Under the pieces are notes generated by a model. It had not been told where the DNA came from, searched no databases, and worked only from the letters and a program-made list of their open reading frames with translations. From Funneliformis mosseae (Eukaryota > Glomeromycota > Glomeromycetes > Glomerales > Glomeraceae), in the NCBI GenBank assembly GCA_910592005.1, contig CAJVPP010001191.1, positions 1 to 21,956 on the forward strand: 21,956 bases of DNA, written 5' to 3'. Shown here piece after piece: positions 18,271-21,956 of the stretch; the stretch's first letter is position 1, and each line of letters begins with the position of its first letter. A program made the position numbers and the translations under genes.

Positions 18271-18580
18271 TGATAAGCGGGTCCTAAGCGGTCCTAAAAT
18301 TCCCAAGAAAATTACAAAGATTATACTTGTCTATTATAATGTTTAATAAGCTACTTAGAAAATAAAAAATGAACCCTCTTTGAATCCTAGAAATTTAAAA
18401 ATTTAAAATTTTAGAGGTCCCTAGGTCTGGCACATATTTAGCGGTCCCATCAATTATGAATATCAATTTCGCTTTTACACATTAATTATAAAATTTTATG
18501 AAACTTTTTTTGATGGGTCACATATTATATGTAAGTGATTAGACTTTTCTATCTCTTAAGTCGAAAGGACCGCTTAACAT
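18271..18580. mobile_element. MITE-like element with AAGCGGTCC motifs
   Basis: The left end TGATAAGCGGGTCCTAAGCG and the right end, read inward, TGTTAAGCGGTCCTTTCGAC are inverted relatives. The AGCGGTCC motif recurs inside (18287-18295 and near 18440). About 310 bases and non-coding. It directly abuts the next element at 18591. No convincing target duplication. Confidence 0.6.
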
Positions 18581-18590
18581 CGATCGTATA

Positions 18591-18784
18591 GAAAACAAGT
18601 ATGGTATGGTGACCGATGTATGTATGTATGGTGACAAATGTATGGTGTATGCTTAAGAATGTATGCTATACGGTATTTTATTCATACATACATATTTAAC
18701 AAAAAGGTGTTTGATAAACATACATGTATAGGAATAACCGTCAAAACTACCATACATTTGTCATCGATCACCATACTTGTTTTC
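18591..18784. mobile_element. 194-bp foldback element with TATG expansion
   Basis: The left arm starts GAAAACAAGTATGG and the right arm ends CCATACTTGTTTTC. Inside them GTGACCGATG..GTGACAAATGTATGG pairs with CCATACATTTGTCATCGATCAC. The left arm has a small tandem expansion (TATGGTATGG and GTATGTATGTATGG) that the right arm lacks, so the arms have diverged by slippage. Non-coding. Confidence 0.7.
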
Positions 18785-20050
18785 GTTACCACCAGATAAT
18801 GGTCATCAATTTAGAGACTTGATTCATGCTTTTTGTTGCTACAAAGCAAATAAATTAAATATATCAAACTATAAAAATCAAATAATTTTAAAGGGTATAT
18901 ATGTAAGTCTTACTGATGAAAATAGTGAAAATAGTAATGTCTAAAGTCATTACAATTATGATTATAACGAAAATGCTTTTACACTGGACGCAAACAAATA
19001 GTTCGACAATTTATTACACATCTTTAATTTTGATATGCATTGATGATTTATTATTAAACAGAATAAAAAAAAAATCATCCTTAAGAACTATGACCGATGT
19101 TAACCGAACCAACCATAACTAATGCTCGTTTTTAAGAGGGTTATAAAATAATTTTATTAACAGAATTCAATAATGTGGGTGGTTATCACAATTAGATAGG
19201 CCACGATAAATTTGGAAACTGAGAGATAAAATTGTATTTACAAGGTACCGTAAGTCTTTTCTACGTAGTCAATTTCTTTTTTTTTAAAAAAAGAAAAATT
19301 CCTGAGCATATAATTAAATTTTCTTCCTAAAAACCTTGTTTTCTTGATCTGATACTCCAAGGATAAATTATCCAACAAACATGGCAAGTTTTAATTGAAT
19401 CTTTCTGGTGAAGATTGAATATTCTAGATAATTTCAGGAGCATGAATAAGTAGATAATGAATTTGAAAATTTTGAAGTAATTCAAAAGACTGTAAAAATA
19501 TATGGATATTTAAAATAAATCAATTCCTTAAAAAGCCTCTCAAATATTATATGGGATATTTGCTATTAAAATAACGTTACGGAACGGCGGTAAATAAACC
19601 TTGTTATCCTGCCCTATACATATAATTTCATTATTTAATTTAGTAAGCATATTATATCCGGCTCGAACCAAATTTATATCGGATCCGCTCAGATTTTATA
19701 AAATGGTTGATTTTAGTATTCATTTATTATCAAGGACGAAATGGTAAGTTTTTTTATTTAAAAAAAGTTTTAAAGAAAACTTAACTTTCGTTTTCATTGA
19801 ATTGATATTTTTTTTTTTTTTGATCCAAGGTGCTGTTGAAGTGATATTGAAATAAGGGAAACTTTTCAACTGAAATTTATTTTATAAGTTGGAAAAAAAG
19901 AATTCATTGAGGTAGGTTGTAACCGGCCTACTGATTTAAAAAAAAACAAAGTATAAAAGTGAAAACATCATTATCGGTCGTACAATATTTAAATTTATTA
20001 TTTAATCACGTGAAGTCTGCAATTTAAAAAATTTGAAAATAATCGAATAT
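18785..20050. other. Intergenic; possible tiny coding relic near 18915-19010 (+)
   Basis: One plus-strand frame near 18915 reads DENSENSNV-stop-SHYNYDYNENAF followed by TLDANK-stop-FDN, acidic and protein-like, with TAA and TAG where Gln would fit. The overlapping 68-codon ATG frame at 18916-19122 is a different frame and looks random. Near 19561-19590 lies a sequence related to the foldback element at 11146-11239. The rest is AT-rich without signals. Confidence 0.3.
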
Positions 20051-20300
20051 TGTCGTGCATGAGATTTCCTAGCCATCTATCCTCGGGTACGACTCGCAAA
20101 ACGTGCAATATATTGGATTTCTGTTACGTCAAGAAGTTTCAATAAAGTGAATGATTAACATTCCATTGGGAATGAACTCGTTCCGGCTATTGGGGGATAG
20201 TTGACTGTATCACACCTATGCGCCTAATTTCACCAGAGCGCGGGATAGTCTTTAATTACCTGGTTCATGACTTTGGAAGCAAGATGTCAGCATTTATTCC
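20051..20300. other. GC-richer unique island, unassigned
   Basis: About 250 bases with clearly higher GC than the surroundings. It contains a 28-codon ATG frame (20059; MRFPSHLSSGTTRKTCNILD), a CATTCCATTGGGAATG palindrome (20159-20174) and the unpaired CGCGGG/GGGGGAT motifs. It could be an exon of an unrecognised gene, an old element or a non-coding RNA. No protein family is recognised. Confidence 0.3.
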
Positions 20301-21133
20301 AATACCAGCTCAAATCATTTAAAATAAAAGAAAAAAATAACAAAAAATTTTAGCTTCTACTAAAAAAATAAAAATTTATGAGAAAAATTTTTATTTGCTT
20401 CAGTTGAAACTATATCTTTCCAGCAGCCAGTTTATCATAATCAATACATTAATCGTAAAAGAAATGAAACTAAATAAAGAAATCTAAATCAACTTATTAT
20501 TAGATAAGGATTGCGTTATTTAACATTCCAACAACATATCAAAGTATTTTTATTAGATTGCTTGAAACGATTAACCATAATATAAAATATAAATAAATGA
20601 TAAAAAAATGATAATTGTCTTAATTAATTTACGTCGAAGAGTACCTAAATCAAAAAAGTTCAGTCAAGCTGAAGGATAGATAAAATAGTCGATTTATTCG
20701 GACATGAATCGATCGAACCTGAAAATTAAAATCAACCGAAAGGAAAGAAAAAAAGAATAATTACAGGCCAAAAAAAAAACATCGAAGGACAATGAAAATA
20801 ATTGTACCCGAAAGTGGGACCTAATTAACAAAAAAATGAAATGAAATTAAAGCAAATGAAAAAATGTTTGTCTATTTATTTAATCAATGCAATCAACGTG
20901 AGGCGATAAAAAAAGATAAATGGAATGATTAAAATAAAACAAATAGTAAAAATTCCTTACCTTTTATTTCCGACGACAAAGAGCTAAAAAGCAAAATAAA
21001 AATAAAAATAAATTTTAAAAAAAACTAGAATCAAAAATTAAAAAAGAAAATGATTTTTTTTTGTAATACAATCGATTTTACTTTTTTGAATCGATCTCAA
21101 TAATGGAAATTAAAAGAATCAATTTAACGAGAC
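20301..21133. other. Purine-rich intergenic stretch
   Basis: The plus strand is strongly A-rich and G over C biased, especially 20720-20880 (GAAAGGAAAGAAAAAAAGAA-like runs). No open frame, no recognised motif. Its composition is the strand opposite of the T-rich minisatellite that follows at 21345-21740. Confidence 0.4.
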
Positions 21134-21344
21134 TAGGGATGCTAATTGCACGGATATGACCGATATCGGTCGGTCAAAGGCTTCTGACCGACCACGACCT
21201 TTTTTTTGCTTCCGCTGCTATTTTGATGTAAATTAATCTAAAAAAATTATTTAAAATTATTGCTCCCTCAGTTATACCTTGGTTTGAATACTAAATATTA
21301 TTTATTATGACAAGTTTCTATGAACAAATTCATATATGATATGA

Positions 21345-21740
21345 AACTTTTAATTTTTTTTTTTATTATATTTTTTTTATCCCCTGCGATCTTTTATTTT
21401 TATTTTTATTTTATTATATTTTATCCCCGATCTTATTAATTTTTTTTTTTATTTATTATTTTTAATTTTAATTTAATTTTTTTTTTTTGTAGTTTTTATA
21501 TATGCATTTTTTTTTTCTTTTATTCGTCCCCCTCCCCCCGTTTATTTTTTTTATTGTTTTAATTTCGTTTTTACCTTTTAATTTATTAATTTATATGTAT
21601 ATATTTTTATTATATTTTTTTATCACTCCCGCGATCATTTTAATTTTATCCCCCGCGATCTTTTTATTTATCTTTTATTTTTTAATTTGTTTTTTATTAT
21701 ATTTTTTAACCCCGATCTTTTTTTTACTTTTTTTTTTTTA
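21345..21740 (+). repeat. T-rich minisatellite with CCCCGCGATC punctuation
   Basis: Long T/AT tracts are interrupted about every 30-110 bases by variants of ATCCCC(TG)CGATCTTTT: 21379-21396, 21423-21434, a variant at 21526-21540 (CCCCCTCCCCCC), 21621-21637, 21648-21662 and 21709-21721. The plus strand is almost purely pyrimidine plus A. The 79-codon frame at 21502-21741 is a Phe/Leu/Ile by-product, not a protein gene. Confidence 0.65.
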
Positions 21741-21764
21741 AGTGTTAGGTATATAGGTTGATTG

Positions 21765-21903
21765 CTAGGAAAATCAGGTTCCGGGAATATTTTAACAAAA
21801 TTGAGATTTTTATTGCATTTTAGTTTTTGATATTATTAGATTAATTAAAATGTATTAAGCTCTTAATTTAAGTCAAAAATTTCTCGGAACCTGATTTTCC
21901 TAG
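21765..21903. repeat. 139-bp unit with perfect 19-bp inverted repeat
   Basis: CTAGGAAAATCAGGTTCCG (21765-21783) and its exact complement (21885-21903) enclose 101 AT-rich bases. Weaker pairing continues inward (GGAATATTTT against AAAATTTCT) and outward (GGTTGATTG against GAAACCC). A recent MITE or foldback remnant is the simplest reading. Confidence 0.75.
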
Positions 21904-21956
21904 AAACCCTCCCATATAATAATGGTCGGTCGTTAGCATTACACGAATTGCCTAAA

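Larger units (their letters stand above)
21134..21956. mobile_element. Possible composite hAT-like element, TAGGGATGCTAA start
   Basis: It starts TAGGGATGCTAA, a hAT-like end, followed by GACCGATATCGGTCGGTC and a perfect 8-bp hairpin GGTCGGTC/GACCGACC (21168-21175 and 21186-21193). Near the window end GGTCGGTCGTTAGCAT (21924-21939) is an inverted relative of the start. The right end is imperfect (TTAGCATTACAC, not TTAGCATCCCTA) and no target duplication is found. It encloses the minisatellite and the 19-bp inverted repeat listed separately. It may be several nested elements; the right boundary may lie beyond the window. Confidence 0.4.

Noticed and set aside
21502..21741. 79-codon Phe/Leu/Ile-rich 'membrane protein'
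   Set aside because: Translation of the T-rich minisatellite; low complexity only.

Overview
The window looks like nuclear DNA of an arbuscular mycorrhizal fungus (Glomeromycotina, Rhizophagus-like). It is very AT-rich, genes are split by short GT..AG introns of about 80 bases, and the recognisable genes belong to families expanded in those fungi: divergent HSP70s, tyrosine-kinase-like (TKL) kinases with Cys-rich N-termini, and BTB-TLDc proteins. The organism call rests on remembered family character, not a search. No prokaryotic operon, tRNA, rRNA, CRISPR array or viral gene was seen.

Layout. 115-1749 (-): an HSP70 gene with three exons, carrying a nonsense codon and a frameshift and ending early in the substrate-binding domain. 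1800-7760: repeat-rich DNA with several foldback or MITE-like elements (CTCGAG-rich 2434-2866, GGTCATTT-rich 3714-4037, AACCGG 6103-6285, and three members of a TCCGAAGCAT family), a decayed coiled-coil gene (2870-3231) and a few small ORFs of doubtful status. 7998-10416 (-): a six-exon TKL kinase whose exon phases join exactly (2064 nt, 687 codons plus stop) but which has two in-frame TAA codons. 10700-11240: two further inverted-repeat elements. 12030-12710 (-): a much older HSP70 relic. 12889-13239: a hAT-type MITE with a perfect 8-bp target duplication. 13255-17333: dead genes, namely a kinase fragment (-), a BTB-TLDc gene (+) and a kinase with tandem Cys/Trp repeats (-), all full of stops and single-base deletions. 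17399-21956: non-coding, with more inverted-repeat elements and, at the end, a T-rich minisatellite followed by a 19-bp perfect inverted repeat.

Overall this is a gene-poor accessory region where copies of large gene families decay beside many small non-autonomous DNA transposons. The gene closest to intact is the kinase at 7998-10416; even it cannot make a full kinase from this sequence unless the two TAA codons are assembly errors, allelic, spliced around or read through. Many of the stops sit where Gln or Trp is expected and are explained by C-to-T or G-to-A changes. I found no convincing new multi-gene system. The best leads are the stop pattern, the Cys/Trp-repeat kinase, and the variety of MITE families.
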